Below are positions 9,341-20,640 of a stretch of DNA of 64,000 bases, in pieces (position 1 is the stretch's first letter; each line of letters starts with the position of its first letter). Source of the DNA: Ganoderma boninense (lineage: Eukaryota; Basidiomycota; Agaricomycetes; Polyporales; Polyporaceae). Position numbers and translations under genes: made by a program. The notes under the pieces are model-generated. The model saw nothing but the letters and a program-made list of their open reading frames with translations, was not told where the DNA came from and searched no databases. Location: contig CM035313.1 in assembly GCA_002900995.3 (NCBI GenBank), positions 2,232,001 to 2,296,000 of the forward strand, given 5' to 3'.

Positions 9341-12300
9341 TCAAGTCCCCAATCCAAGCATCCGCACCATCTCAAGCACTTTGGGCTTGGGCAGTGACTT
9401 GGTCAGGATGTCAGCAGGCATGTGCGACGTGCGCAGGTGCACCACCTCAATGCGCCCCTTAGCCACCTCATCCCGCAGCCAGTAGAAGCGCAGGTCGAGG
9501 TGCTTCATCCGCCCATGGTGCTCCGGGTTCTTCGCCACAGAGAGTGCAGAGAGGTTGTCGATGCGCATGCGGGAGGCAGAGGAGATGCTGTAGCCAAACT
9601 CAGTGAGCAGATTGCGCAGCCAGAGCATCTCCTGGCCACACGAGACTGCAGCGATGAATTCGGCCTCTGTGGTGGACAGAGCAACGAGGGACTGAAGACG
9701 ACTCGACCAGGAGATGGCCCCAGTGCCCATCTTGATCACATAGCCAGAGGTGGAGCGACCAGTGTCAGGGCAGCCAGCGTGGTCTGCGTCGGTGTAGGAG
9801 GTGAACAGCTCTGACTCTGGCGAGGGAGCATAGGTGAGCTTGTAGTCGAGGGTGCCTTTGATGTAGCGGAAGAGGTGCTTGACTGCCTTCCAGTGTGCCA
9901 TGCCAGGGTGCTGTGAGAAGCGTGCAAGGTTGCCCACAGTGCGAGCAATGTCTGGGCGTGTGGCCACTGCAAGATAGAAGAGCGAACCGACGGCCTAGCT
10001 GTAGGGGATGTCCTGCATCGCACGGATGTCTGCAGGCGACGTGGGGGCCATGTCTGCGCTGAGGCGGAGGCCAGGGTCCATGGGGGTGCTGACTGGGTCG
10101 CAGTTGGAGAAGCCGTATCGCTCCAGGATGTCCAGGGAGTACTGGCGCTGCGAGATGGACAGGGAACGCTGCGAGCGGTTGCGCTCAATCTGCACACCCA
10201 AGAGCCACGACGTGGGGCCCAGGTCTCGCAGCTTGAAGTGCTTGCGCAGGTCGTCCTTGACTCGCTGGATCGCTGCCTTGTCCTTGCCTGCAATGGTGAT
10301 GTCGTCGACAAAGACAGGAATAATGAGGCGCACACCATCGCGCAGGTACACCCAGACACTGTGCTCACAGGTGAGGCGTTCAAAGCCCAGTTTGCTGAGC
10401 ACCTCGTCAAGCTTCTCGTGCCAGCAGCGGCCAGCCTGCTTGAGGCCATAGAGGGCCTTGCGAAGGCGCCACACCCACTGCGGAGTCTTCTCCTCAAAGC
10501 CATCTGGCTGGCGCATGTAGACCTCCTCCTTGAGCTCGCCGTTGAGGTAGGCAGAGGAGATGTCGACCGACTCGAGCTCGAGGTCCTCGAGGGCTGCAAT
10601 GGCGAGGATAGCGCGGATGGAGGCCCACTTGGGCGTAGGAGCGAAGGTCTCGTTGTACTCGAAGCCAGGGCGCTGTGAGAAGCCCTTCGCGACCAGTCTG
10701 CCCTTGTAGCGTTCGATGGAGCCATCTGCGTTGCGCTTGACCCGGAATACCCAGCGGGAGCCAATGGCCTTGCGACCAGGGGGCAGGAGGACAAGCTCAA
10801 AGGTGCCGTTCTCAACGAGGGACTGCAGCTCTTCCTGCGCTGCCTTGAGCCACTTGTTGCGCTCCTCAGGCTCGAGTGCCATGACCTCGGACATCGATGT
10901 GGGCTCCCCAAAGTGCTCCTGGCTGGCCTTCGACGCCTGCTCAACCACTGACTCGAATGCGACGTCCAGGGCATCGTCGTAGGACAGGTAGTCAACCAGG
11001 GGGTCAGAGTAGACGTCATCGAGGCCTGCCAGCATCGCATGGAGTGCATCCTCATCGCTGCTGTCCCCTCGACCTATGAGGTCCAGCTCGTCGTCTGAGG
11101 ATGTAGGACTCGGTGGGGGAGAGCGTGGACGGTTGGGGAACGGTCGATTAAGGCCAGGAGCAGCTGGTGCATCGACTGGAGCCTCAATGAGTGGATCGGG
11201 CGACGAGGAGCGTTCAGGCTGAGGAGACGGAGCAGGAGCAGGAGCAGGAGCAGGGGACACAGAGCGAATGCGAAGGCGCTGAGGAACGAGGTTCTGGCGT
11301 TCAAGGGCACGCTCATTGAGGGAGCCTTGAGGGCGAGAGGCACGCGAGGGGAGCTGCTTGCGAGCAAGAGCTGGATAGGGCCTGAAACCTGGGTTTTGTG
11401 CTTGCTGGTGCGCAGATGGAGCGACAGGGCGAGCAACTGGTGCAGGAGGTGGCCGAGCAGGTGGAGGCGTTGGTGAGCGAGCCAGGGGTGATGGTGAGCG
11501 AGGAGGGATTTGTGCCGGTGGTGCAGGAGGTTGTGCCGCGCGCTGTGCAGGTGGTGGAGAGTCTGGTGGTGAAGGCGATCGAGCTGGAGATGGCTGGCGA
11601 GGTGGTGGAGGCGCAGGCTGTGGTGCAGGTGGTGCAGGTGGCGTAGGAGGAGCTGGAGGAGCTGGAGGCGCAGGAGGTGCAGGATCATCATAGTCGTCAT
11701 CTCTCCCCTGATCATGCAGCTCTGGCACTCCTGGCACACCGCCGTCTGGTGGTGCTGCATCGTCAGCGTCCCCAGGGATGTCCACATTGTCGAGGGGCAG
11801 GCCAAACACATTGATGAAGGGCGAGTTGCCAGGGAAGCACTGCTCATCAAACACTGCATGCGACGAGACAATCACCTTCTTTGCTGCAGGGTCCCAGAAC
11901 CGCCAGGCCTTGGTGCCATCCGGGTAGCCAATGAAGATGCACTTGCGCGTGTGGGGCTGCAGTGCCTTGCGGTCCTTCTTGCGGATGAGCACATAGGCCA
12001 GGCAGCCAAAGACGCGGAAATAGGACACCTCAGGCTTGCGCCCATCGCCCTTCCAGGCCGTGTAGGGAATGCCGCCATCGAGCGCAGAGGTGGGCATGCG
12101 GTTGCGCGTGTGGACAAAGGTGGAGACAGCATGGCACCAGAATGAAGGAGGCAGCTTGGACTGGGCAAGCAGGGCAGTGGCACCCTCAGATGTTGTCCTG
12201 TTTGCTCGCTCTGCCACACCGTTCTGGTGGGGCTCGTCCGGCTCAGTGTGCTGCCTGTGGATGCCGTGCTCAGCGCAGAAGTCGATGAACTCCTGGCCCA

Positions 12301-13447
12301 TGTACTCGCCGCCCTTGTCGTCCCGTGTGGCCTTGATGCGCAGCCCCAGGCAGTTCTCAGCATACGCCTTGTACGCCTTGAAGGCTGCAAACACGTCGCT
12401 CTTGCGCTTGAGGTAGGCCAGGGCCCAGAAACGCGTTGCATCGTCGACAAACACCATCCAGTACAGGTAGCCCTCCGGTGTGGGCACAGCGAGCTTGCCC
12501 TTGAGGTCTGTGTGCACCAGGGCAAGGCGAACAAACCGTCTGGAGGCGAAGCGAGGGATGGAGTGGCGGTTGAGCTTGCCAGCCAGGCAGGGCTCGCAGA
12601 TGGCACTGGGGGCACGCTTGGAGCGGATGGTGAGACCCTTGACAAGCTCCTTGTTGACCACAGAGCGCAGGTCATCGAGGTTGACATGGGAGCAGCGCTG
12701 GTGCCACAGGGCGAGGTCCTCATCGCAGGTGGTAGAGGCGGACATGGCAGACTTGGACTGGGACAGGGTGTGGCCAAGGAGGTAGCCGACATTGTGCTCA
12801 TTGACCTGGGCCTTGAAGCGCAGCTGCCCCTGGTGGTAGAACAGCACAGATGACGCAGAGAGCTCGACGGAGTAGCCCATCTCCCGGGTGAGGTGGAAAA
12901 TCGACAGGAGGTTGCTGGCCAGGGCAGGGACATGGAGGACATTGTGCAGGACGATGGCAGGGGGCAAAACTCCGTCCATCTCAGCAGGCTGGAACACCAC
13001 AGAGCCCATACCTGCAGAGTAGACAATGTGGGAGTTGGCGAGGTGGATGGAGATGCTGTGGGGTGAGTAGGAGCGAAACCAGTGCCTGTGGGGGGTCATG
13101 TGGGCCGAGGCACCCATGTCTGTGTTCCACATGGTCGCAGCAGGGCTGGAGAGGGAGGAGGAGCGGTCTGGGGACACCTGGAGGGCAGAGGGACAGTGAA
13201 GATCGACCATGGCCACCCCAGCAGTGTGCTGGGGGTTGTCATCTGGCCTCACGGCATGAGATGACAAGCAGGTTGGCCCAACAGCCATATCCCTGCATTG
13301 GCACATGTGGGAGAGCTGGGGGACGACCTGGGAGGCCTGGGGGGGCGCCCTCTTGCTGGCAGTGCACTGGGCAAAGCACTGGGGCTTGGAGAGGATGGGG
13401 GTGGCACAGAAGGAGTAGGAAGGCATGAATGACATACTGGGATCCAT
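9341..13447 (-). pseudogene. pol: Copia polyprotein of C1, one in-frame TAG, no capsid region
   Basis: About 1370 codons from ATG 13447, interrupted only by TAG at 9995-9997 between RT and RNase H; the same frame continues to 9341. Domains in order: protease at about residue 110, where D-M-G-A replaces D-(T/S)-G-A; HHCC pre-integrase zinc region (W-H-Q-R-C-S-H ... C-E-P-C); integrase D,D-35-E (D314, D377, E413); a long Pro/Ser/Ala-rich linker; Copia RT with L-K-Q-A-G and V-D-D; RNase H ending in the K-H-L-D-L-R motif. Only about 100 residues precede the protease, with a possible broken zinc knuckle, so the Gag capsid is missing. ACG to ATG would explain the Thr-to-Met change in the protease. 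Confidence 0.9.
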
Positions 13448-13680
13448 GGGCACGACGTGGCGACGTGGCAACGAGGGGCCTGGGCGATGACGTGGCGCGC
13501 GACGCGCTGGCAAAACGACGAGGTGAGGGGACGAAAACTGCGTCCTGGAGCGAAGAGAGAAGGAACCAGTCCCAGAGCGAGCAGATGCGTCAAGCAGAGG
13601 GAGCAGGAGAGGAGTGGGGGCTGGGTGAGGCCAGGGAGCGAATAGACAAGCGAAATTTGGAGTCCTGAGGTGCTGAGAGC

Positions 13681-13695
13681 GCAGGGCTCATAACC
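13681..13695 (-). other. Half-tRNA primer-binding site of C1
   Basis: Plus-strand gcagggctcataacc abuts the 5' LTR. It matches, as I recall it, the anticodon stem-loop of initiator tRNA-Met (CAT anticodon within ctCATaac). Drosophila copia and yeast Ty5 prime with such a half tRNA cut in the anticodon loop. The match is seen in sequence; the priming mechanism is inferred from those families. Confidence 0.7.
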
Positions 13696-14121
13696 TGTTG
13701 GCTGCAGTGGCCCTCAGGACGTCACAATGGCCTGTGTCAAGCTCTGTAAAGTCTATATTGCAGGAAACTAAGATATGCTACTCACCTGTGTCAAGCTCTG
13801 TAAAGTCTAAGGACACAGAGCCTGACAGAGGCGTCGATACAGCTCATGGAGCACGTGCTAGGTAGAGTATGTAACGCTGTGCTACTGGCGCCGTTATGGC
13901 GCCCAGGGAGCGAGAATTGCGGACTGTACAGTGTAAAGTAGAGCAGGATGCAGATCTAAGCTAGTTGGAGCCTCTAATGAAGACGATGTTGTAACTCTAT
14001 GAGATGTCCTATGCTAACGAAACGAAAAATACCCCAGGTAGGGGACAATGCAATGTACGTACGGTGCGATCGTGGACTTGGTGCGATCAAAACTGCGGGC
14101 GCTACAGCACCGACTTCAACA
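13696..14121 (-). repeat. 5' LTR of C1
   Basis: 426 bp, read as identical to the copy at 8900-9325, including the internal 25-bp direct repeat. Confidence 0.93.
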
Positions 14122-14358
14122 CCCGCAGCTCTTGAAGTGGAAAGAGAGGAGGAGTATGAAGTAGAAGAAGTGTTGGAGTCGCATCGGTATGGACGGTGGA
14201 AGAAACTGCAGTATCTTGTTCACTGGAAGGGCTGGGGCCCTGAACACGATAGCTGGGAAGACGTGTCGGGTCTAGCAAATGCGCCAAAAGTGCTGCAAAA
14301 GTTTCATTCAACACATCCCGACGCTCCTAGCCCCCTCAACAAGAAGACTCGATCGTGA
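14122..14358 (+). pseudogene. pol: Chromodomain end of G1 pol
   Basis: The C-terminal targeting domain of the integrase, separated from the rest by the Copia insertion. The segment E-E-E-Y-E-V-E-E-V-L ... L-V-H-W-K-G-W-G followed by S-W-E-D is a chromodomain, the module that directs chromoviruses to methylated-histone chromatin. An open frame begins inside the Copia LTR (ATG at 13999) and runs into this chromodomain, giving a potential LTR-initiated chimeric protein. A stop at 14356-14358 precedes the polypurine tract (14372-14381). Confidence 0.85.
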
Positions 14359-14384
14359 GGACACGATCCTTAGGAGGGGGGTAT

Positions 14385-14844
14385 TGTCATGAACGGCACG
14401 CTCGGCGCCTACCCCAGCATCTCTCTTTCCCTTTTTGGACTGTTTGCCTCCCGCATCGTCCTTATTGTCCTCCGTTGTTTAGCAAACCCGTCCCTTGTTC
14501 TTGCAGTACAATAACTCCTGTTACCCATTGTTCCCGTCGTCATTGTACTACATACCATTGTTCTTCCACTGGTTCCCGTGTCCATAGTTACCTATTGTCC
14601 CTGGTTCCCATTGTCCGTTACATGTATATAAGACCTGTACTTCGCTACCTGGAGACCTCAGTTTCGACCTCTTGTCTCCAGGTAAGCCTCGCTGTATTCT
14701 CGCTCGTTAGTTACTTGCTCAATACATCTTGTCTCCAGCCTGACTGTCGAGCCCCGCTCCGCTCTCACTGCACAAGTGCTCGTCGACGCCCTTGCTCGTC
14801 TCGTAAGCCTCCTCCCTGATCTTACTCGACAGCCAGTCGTAACA
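14385..14844 (+). repeat. 3' LTR of G1
   Basis: 460 bp, TGTCATGAAC...GTAACA, preceded by the polypurine tract aggagggggg and followed by the duplication gtcaa. Confidence 0.93.
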
Positions 14845-15327
14845 GTCAAGTCCGAGAACTTCGATGACTCGATAGAAGCATGACGCAGATTTTTCAATGC
14901 AAAGTGCTATGGCTCTTTCCAGTCTTCTCGCCTCAACAGCATGGCACATATCCCCTCATACTTCGCACACAAGAAAGAGTGGCAAGCTCTACAACAACAC
15001 CACCCAGGCAAAATTCCGTTCCAAACAATGCTTCAGTGGCTGCAAGGCACATCTGACCTCCACGATGCAAATGGGCTACCCGACAAGGTCACCTCGCTAT
15101 GGCAGGTTGGCCCACTCACAGCCTATCTTCTTACCGCCGATCTTGTCTATGCTGGCAAGGTTACAGCTCCAACGGTAGAAGAAGTTGCAGAAGTCATTTG
15201 GCGCAACGACATGGGCTCATTAGCAGGCCTTGTAGAGCTTGGATTTCCCTTGGAGAGGAAGAAGAAGGAGGCTTTGCCGAAAGTGTTAGGATGTGGTAAC
15301 CATGCTTACTCATCCAGCAGGTATTAG
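14845..15327 (+). pseudogene. Decayed gene of unknown function, 3' part
   Basis: Continues the frame that breaks at 3082: after removing G1 and one gtcaa copy the codons run on from the left side. TGA at 14881-14883 (again CGA-like) is followed by an open stretch to the stop at 15325-15327. The C-terminal sequence is aromatic and moderately hydrophobic with no domain I recognise. The exact joining of the two halves is strong evidence that they are one gene. Confidence 0.6.
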
Positions 15328-15442
15328 TCCCTGAACTGCCATAAGCCTCCTAATGTCCAGTGCATAGCATGAATGCCATATAGACAGGGAGCTACAGTTA
15401 CACTAAGCCACACTAATAAACTGGTGTCTCTACTGAACCCAA

Positions 15443-15514
15443 GGCCGGATAGCTCAGTGGTAGAGCGTCTGGGTGCAAACCAGCAGGTCCTGGGTTCAAT
15501 CCCCGGTCTGGTCA
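15443..15514 (+). tRNA. tRNA-Cys (GCA)
   Basis: A 72-nt cloverleaf without intron. The acceptor stem pairs over 7 bp with two G-T wobbles, the D arm is GCTC/GAGC, the anticodon stem is TCTGG/CCAGC-like around loop GTGCAAA with anticodon GCA, and the T arm is CTGGG/CCCGG around TTCAATC. The discriminator base is A. A TTTT run at 15516-15519 is a good Pol III terminator. Unlike the tRNA-like MITE modules, all stems form. Confidence 0.88.
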
Positions 15515-15755
15515 CTTTTCCACCTTTATCAGAAAGTGGTCACTGCATTTAGAGGTGTCTACAAATATCTCAGTGGTCATCTCTCGGAAGCAGACAAAGT
15601 TCTGATGGTGTTTGATCCTATTATGGTAGAGCACACCTTGTGCAAGTATAAGAGGTTGCAGAAGCATGTTTCGAGATAGCTATGGTAACTTGTAACTTGA
15701 GAATTATGTAGCAATACTAGTAGTGTGTTCCGCATCCTTACAAGGCATGAATACG

Positions 15756-17050
15756 CTAAGACTCTAGCATACTAATATCTCGGCCATTCTTACTAGAGTC
15801 CCCCTGGGACAAACCCTCCTGATCTGACAGACATAGCCTCTTCATCTTAACCTGTGGACCTTCCTCACCTTCATCTCTATCTTCACGTTCAGCATATCCA
15901 ACCTTACGCTTAACCTTCTTCAAAGGAGATACAGGCTTGCTGCTAATAGCCTGGATCACCTGGTGGTTGTAGTCCTATCAAGATGTCAGTACTAGCAATC
16001 TCAGCTATGTAAGTGTTTAAATCACACCTTCTCGACTACACGACTAAGCAAACACAAGGCTCACAGACGGGGGAGGAAGATGTATTCCCCACGGGACAGT
16101 CAAACAGCAATGAATGCCACTTGGACCTCCACAAGGTTACCCGTATTGAAAAGGTCTGGCTTGATGCAAGTAAACCTAGACGACACTCTAGTATAAGAAG
16201 CCAAATCAAACTATGCAAACAAAATGCACGTACATGTTGTTCTCCAATCGCTGCCAATACTCAACAACATTTTCTTGAACATGCACTTCACTCCAGAGCA
16301 TAGGCCGAAGAACATTGAAAGGATCGATAAGCTCTCCAAGGTCGAAAGGGGTCTCTCCTTGGGCTTCTTTTGTGGGTGTGAGGTAGCGGTTGGTGAAGGT
16401 CAAGGTTAGATCCTGGACATCATGGCCTGGTTTCCAATCATGAAGCTGACAGCTGTGACATGTTAGGTGTGCCTTGAACATCTAGTAGATGAGTCCAACC
16501 CCGCAAATGGCAGAGTCGAAGTGTTCGACACCCAAGCCCGTCAAGGTAATAGATTGTTTCATATCGATGATGTGATTGGCGTTGTGTGGAATGCTGATTG
16601 TATGTTGGAGGGTTTGAGAAATGCAACAAAAATTACAGAAAACACGCACTGGTATCGGCGAATGGGAGGCAATACCGTGTCTAACAGATATCCCTGGATC
16701 CGCAAGATCATCTCCTCCCATATATCTTCAGCGTTTTGGGGCCAATGAACCATTATAAGGGTGCGTGCAGATTGATGCTCGACCAATTCAGCAAATGTTT
16801 CTATGTCTTCCATCTCATAAAGAATACTTGGTGAGTAGAATGATTCTGAAATATATACGGCCAATGCAACATACCTTGCTAACAGTACTAAGTTGATAGT
16901 AGGGCAGAGTTTCCTCCTCCAGGGGATGGACAAAGTCTAGGAGCACGTTGCCTCAAAGAGAGTTAGGGTATGTACTTTCAATGACGACAAGGTCATAGAA
17001 CTTACGATACTTTGCAGCATCACACTTGAGTTGGGCAAGATACGACATAG
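15756..17050 (-). pseudogene. Decayed multi-exon gene of unknown function
   Basis: Several minus-strand exons with fungal-type splice sites can be followed from about 17050 to 15756. One, near 16206-16480, has a C-H-S-C and the segment I-D-P-F-N-V-L-R-P-M-L-W-S, a pattern I associate with expanded agaricomycete protein families without known function. The next exon (about 16035-16160) reads through two TGA codons that become Arg if restored to CGA. The last exon (15756-15959) is Lys/Glu-rich with a basic nuclear-signal-like stretch. I infer a dead gene; precise exon borders are uncertain. Confidence 0.4.
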
Positions 17051-17790
17051 AAAGATGCTAAACAACGCTGAAGTAAAGGATATGGTTGGAAAGAATGGAG
17101 AAGAAGGACGGCAGCCGGTCTTCGCCGAGCAGAGGTATATACGAGCGGGTATGTAGGCGGTCTTCGTAAGGCTTGGCGAGATGAACCCGGTTTGGCCCTT
17201 CATGCGAACTGGGCTCCGGACATTAGCCTCCTTACGTTGACAGGCATTGACGTTCTCCATAGCCGGTTACCTCATTCGCTTCGACGAATTCACCGCTTCT
17301 ACGAATTCACTGCCATCTCTCCTCTTCACCAATTCTGTGTTTCTCCCTCAGGTTCGTCTATTTGCATTATAATGCTTAACAGAAGTATTGGCTAATGGAT
17401 CCATTGAACGGAGGTGATAGTAGGAGATGCAACTTGGTACCTTGCCTTGAAACACTTCATGAGCACTATCAGCTGTATGAGTCGCGTAACAATCAGCAAG
17501 TTGCTCCTTGCATTTAGCCCTGTTGGCAGTTAGTTCTGCTTCCAATCTTAGCCTGAGGATGTGAACCTCAGAAGAACTTGGACATAATCACGCAATAGGG
17601 TATGCGTCAGGCCTCTTGGCTAGCTATCCGAACCAGTATAAATATGGGGAAGGAACGCCTGCTTTTCCTCAGTGGCTTGCCCCCTCTTGCGTCTGTCTTT
17701 TCTGCCTGCGTCTTCCCTCTCTTCTTGCCTCTTGGCACTTATTACCTCTCCATATCAAATCCTATACTCTTTTTTCACTATCCACTAAGG
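17051..17790. other. Region without a supported gene
   Basis: Short ORFs only. A TATA-like tataaata near 17640 lies about 150 bp upstream of the next gene relic and may be its promoter. Nothing else is supported. Confidence 0.4.
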
Positions 17791-17796
17791 TTTCGC

Positions 17797-20090
17797 CATG
17801 CCTCCCTGTGCAAGTCATCCTCAGGCTGCTGCTGCCACATATGCTATGCTTTGGTTGAATGCTGGTGTGTTGCTGACTTGTATTCTTTTCACAGCCCGAA
17901 GGCTACACAGACTCGCAAGGTGTCAGCTAAGGCTACTTCTGCAGCGAAGGCCAAAGCAATGTCTACGAAGTCGACGTCCACCAAGTCAACTTCAAAGACT
18001 GCTAAGCGCACGGTGCCATACGTTCGTTCTTTTGTCTGTTGAAAGTTCTTTGCTGATTGTTGTATAGGGAAGCACCTGTAACTCCTGTACCTCTCTCTCC
18101 TCTGAAGAGGCAGACTCGGACTAGTACCAACAAGGCCATGTCAGCGAGGGGCAAAGGCAAGGCGATTGACTGAAAGATTTCCGACAACACCAAGTGTACC
18201 ATGAAAGCCCCTGCTGTAAAAACTCACCGCCTGACCCTTGACAACATGGATGTCTCATCCGGATCTGAGTTTGAGCTTCAGGATGATGAAGAGCTTGAAG
18301 ATGAAGATGCGGAGGAAGATAAGGAAGAGCACTAGGCGTGGGTGGAGTTCATCACTGCCTGGGTGGCCAGAGCTAAAAACAAGGTTTGCGCCCACTCATC
18401 ATGACCACACTCAACACTGTCACTCACACTCCTTCTCACCATCTCATCTGATCTAGTCTTGCACTCGTCCCTCCACTTCTCGTGAACAAGTTGAGGTACG
18501 CAATTGACTTCAGGTTATCCATTCCCTCAGGCTCATGAACTTGACCTCTTATATCTCCATGCCACTTCAACGCCAGCGCCCCATGTGGAAGAACTCAAAC
18601 ATCAAAGCCACATCATCTACCTCGATGAACCTGCCCTCCACCTCTGCCATTGCTGCATCTGTCAGCACAGTACTTGGCACTATTCCAGCCCCAACAAAGG
18701 AGACCGCTGCCCGTGCGGACGAGGATGAGGATGAAGACAAGGATGATGAAGATGTGGAGAACAACTTCAGGCTGGACGATGATGTGATTGGGGGCCTCAT
18801 TATGGACCCCATTGCTCCCCCTCCTGCCCTGCAGCCAATCCCTCCCATTGTTGCCCCGCTCCTCCCATCCCTTCACGTGCCTGTCATCCCTGTACCTGTG
18901 GCCCAAGTACTGCCGGTTCTCCCTCCGCAGCCTAATATCCCTAACATCCTGCCACCCCAAGCCTACATGATTGTGCCCAACCTCACAGGTGGTGCTCCCC
19001 AACTCAACCCTCAGAACATCCACATTGTTCGCACCATCTGCACCATGATCCCTCTCCTTGAACTTTATCTCACCATGGAGCTCACATTTCCGGACTCTTT
19101 TGTCACTGCACAGTTTATCAGTTCCACCTTGGTTTCCAGTGCCGCCAAGCTCAGGCTCAGTGGGCTGGTCACCCGTCAAATGACAGACCCAGACTTCTTA
19201 CGTGTCATGGTGAACCTAGTAAGTGCCAATGCGAATCCCTCACCTAAAGTATTTGCCCACTGAAAGCGCTACTTGCAGACCAAGCAGTGCATCTCCACTT
19301 TCTGAAGTGCCGTGAAGAAGAATGCCAACGCCCACATCATGGCATATTACGTTCTTGGGTCAGACCCCACTAAGACGCAGGAGAAGGTGGTGACGCTCTC
19401 CGAGCATCTCAAGTACATCTATCCGTACACTGAGAAGGCAGGTGTCACATACTATGCAGACTCTTCTTCCATACATGATCCCATTTTGACACTTGATACA
19501 GGACAACCAGCTCTCAGCAAACTGGAAGATGCCCTACCTTTATGGCTGTGTCACTGCCGTCCTACATGCGGCATTCGCTGCAGGACCCAACTTGCTTGTT
19601 GCCCAGCATCCTGAGATCCTTGTCTCCACAAACTCAAAGCACCCCAATGAGCGTGAGATCCCCATGGTGATGCTTGCCCTTGTCAGGACAGCAGTATGTC
19701 ATGCAGCAACTCCTCTTCCAATTAGAAGTATCACTGACTACGCTACGTGTAGATCCATGCTGCCCTCTCCGATTGAAAGCTTGGCACCCACAAGCCAGCA
19801 TCTTTCATAGCTGATGCCTACATCGACATGTACAAGAAGCATATCATGCTTCTCCAGGCCATCAAACAGGAGGACCTGAATGCCTATCACAAGATAATGC
19901 ACACCTTGTACAACCTGGTGAGATTAGTACTCCACTTTATGCCTCGTATGTGACTCTGGTGTAGCAGTACTTAACTGATAACACACTCAGTGGTCTCACC
20001 ATCCCAGCTCAGGCACTTGCAGTTCCAGGAATGGCCCTCGCACACGTCAACATCCAAGGCATGGATGTTGACTCAGATTTTGATTAAATT
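17797..20090 (+). pseudogene. Decayed gene, DUF6532-like protein
   Basis: ATG at 17797 is followed by a probable intron and a Lys/Thr/Ser-rich basic segment (about 17896-18020), an acidic Asp/Glu stretch (about 18240-18330), a second acidic run and a Pro-rich segment (18700-19000), then a more globular region to about 19930. The globular part (for example Y-I-Y-P-Y-T-E-K-A-G and later M-V-M-L-A-L-V-R-T-A-V) resembles the DUF6532 domain common in basidiomycete repetitive gene families; this is recall, not a search. Stops at about 19261-19263 and 19303, plus frame changes, show decay. It may be transposon-linked rather than a host gene. Confidence 0.4.
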
Positions 20091-20099
20091 TGGTGTCTT

Positions 20100-20640
20100 T
20101 TCCGGTGTTCAAGTTGTGCACATTCATCTTGTTTCCAACTGTCTAGTAATCTGCAGCGCTGTCCCTTATTACTGCTGAATATCTCTCTTCCGTATCCCAT
20201 CTCCGAGTCTCTATCAGTTTAATTCCTTCAGGCATCACTGCCCTCCCGCAACTAGCTTAATCTCTTGCCATACATTACTACCTGTATCACATTATTCCTA
20301 GCATGTGCTAGTGTATGTTTAGTTGAGTATAGCATTATGTTGCTCTCGCAAACCTCCAGGAGTGCTTATGTTGGACTAATAGACAGGTAAACAATGCCAA
20401 AACTCCTTGCAAATATCCGATATAATCAGACTAAGCCCTCCTCAGGCGTGCTTCGACAGCTTCATTATAAGGGGACTTATCTTTTTAGACTAATGCACTA
20501 ATGCCTCTGGTTAGTGCTAATTTACCTCACTTAGGGCCCATTCACAGAGGGAGTTTTTCCTGATGTCTGTGCCAGCACCAGTGTGGTGAGGGAGGATGGG
20601 CTTTTTGATGGACCTGTATTGCTATGTTAGAATATGTATT
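20100..20640. other. Region without a supported gene
   Basis: AT-richer than its surroundings, with no ORF or repeat I can support. Confidence 0.4.

Larger units (their letters stand above)
8900..14121 (-). mobile_element. Ty1/Copia element C1 inserted in G1
   Basis: 5222 bp with 426-bp LTRs (8900-9325 and 13696-14121) that I read as identical. It is flanked by the perfect 5-bp duplication cccgc (8895-8899, 14122-14126). Orientation is minus: protease, integrase, RT, RNase H from right to left. A purine-rich AGGGGAGAG (9326-9334, minus strand) precedes the 3' LTR. The target is the link between integrase and chromodomain of G1. Identical LTRs imply a recent jump. Confidence 0.95.
3083..14844 (+). 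mobile_element. Ty3/Gypsy chromovirus G1, split by a Copia insertion
   Basis: Two 460-bp LTRs (TGTCATGAAC...GTAACA) at 3083-3542 and 14385-14844 are flanked by the perfect 5-bp duplication gtcaa (3078-3082, 14845-14849). Gene order is gag, protease, RT, RNase H, integrase, chromodomain, which defines a chromovirus. Removing the Copia element 8900-14121 leaves an element of about 6.5 kb, the same size as intact relative G3. The coding region carries stops and a frameshift, so G1 is not autonomous. It sits inside the decayed gene that spans 1-15327. Confidence 0.93.

Noticed and set aside
10716..12853. Plus-strand long ORFs across the Copia polyprotein
   Set aside because: They are antisense shadows of the GC-rich pol frame, without known motifs or splice structure.
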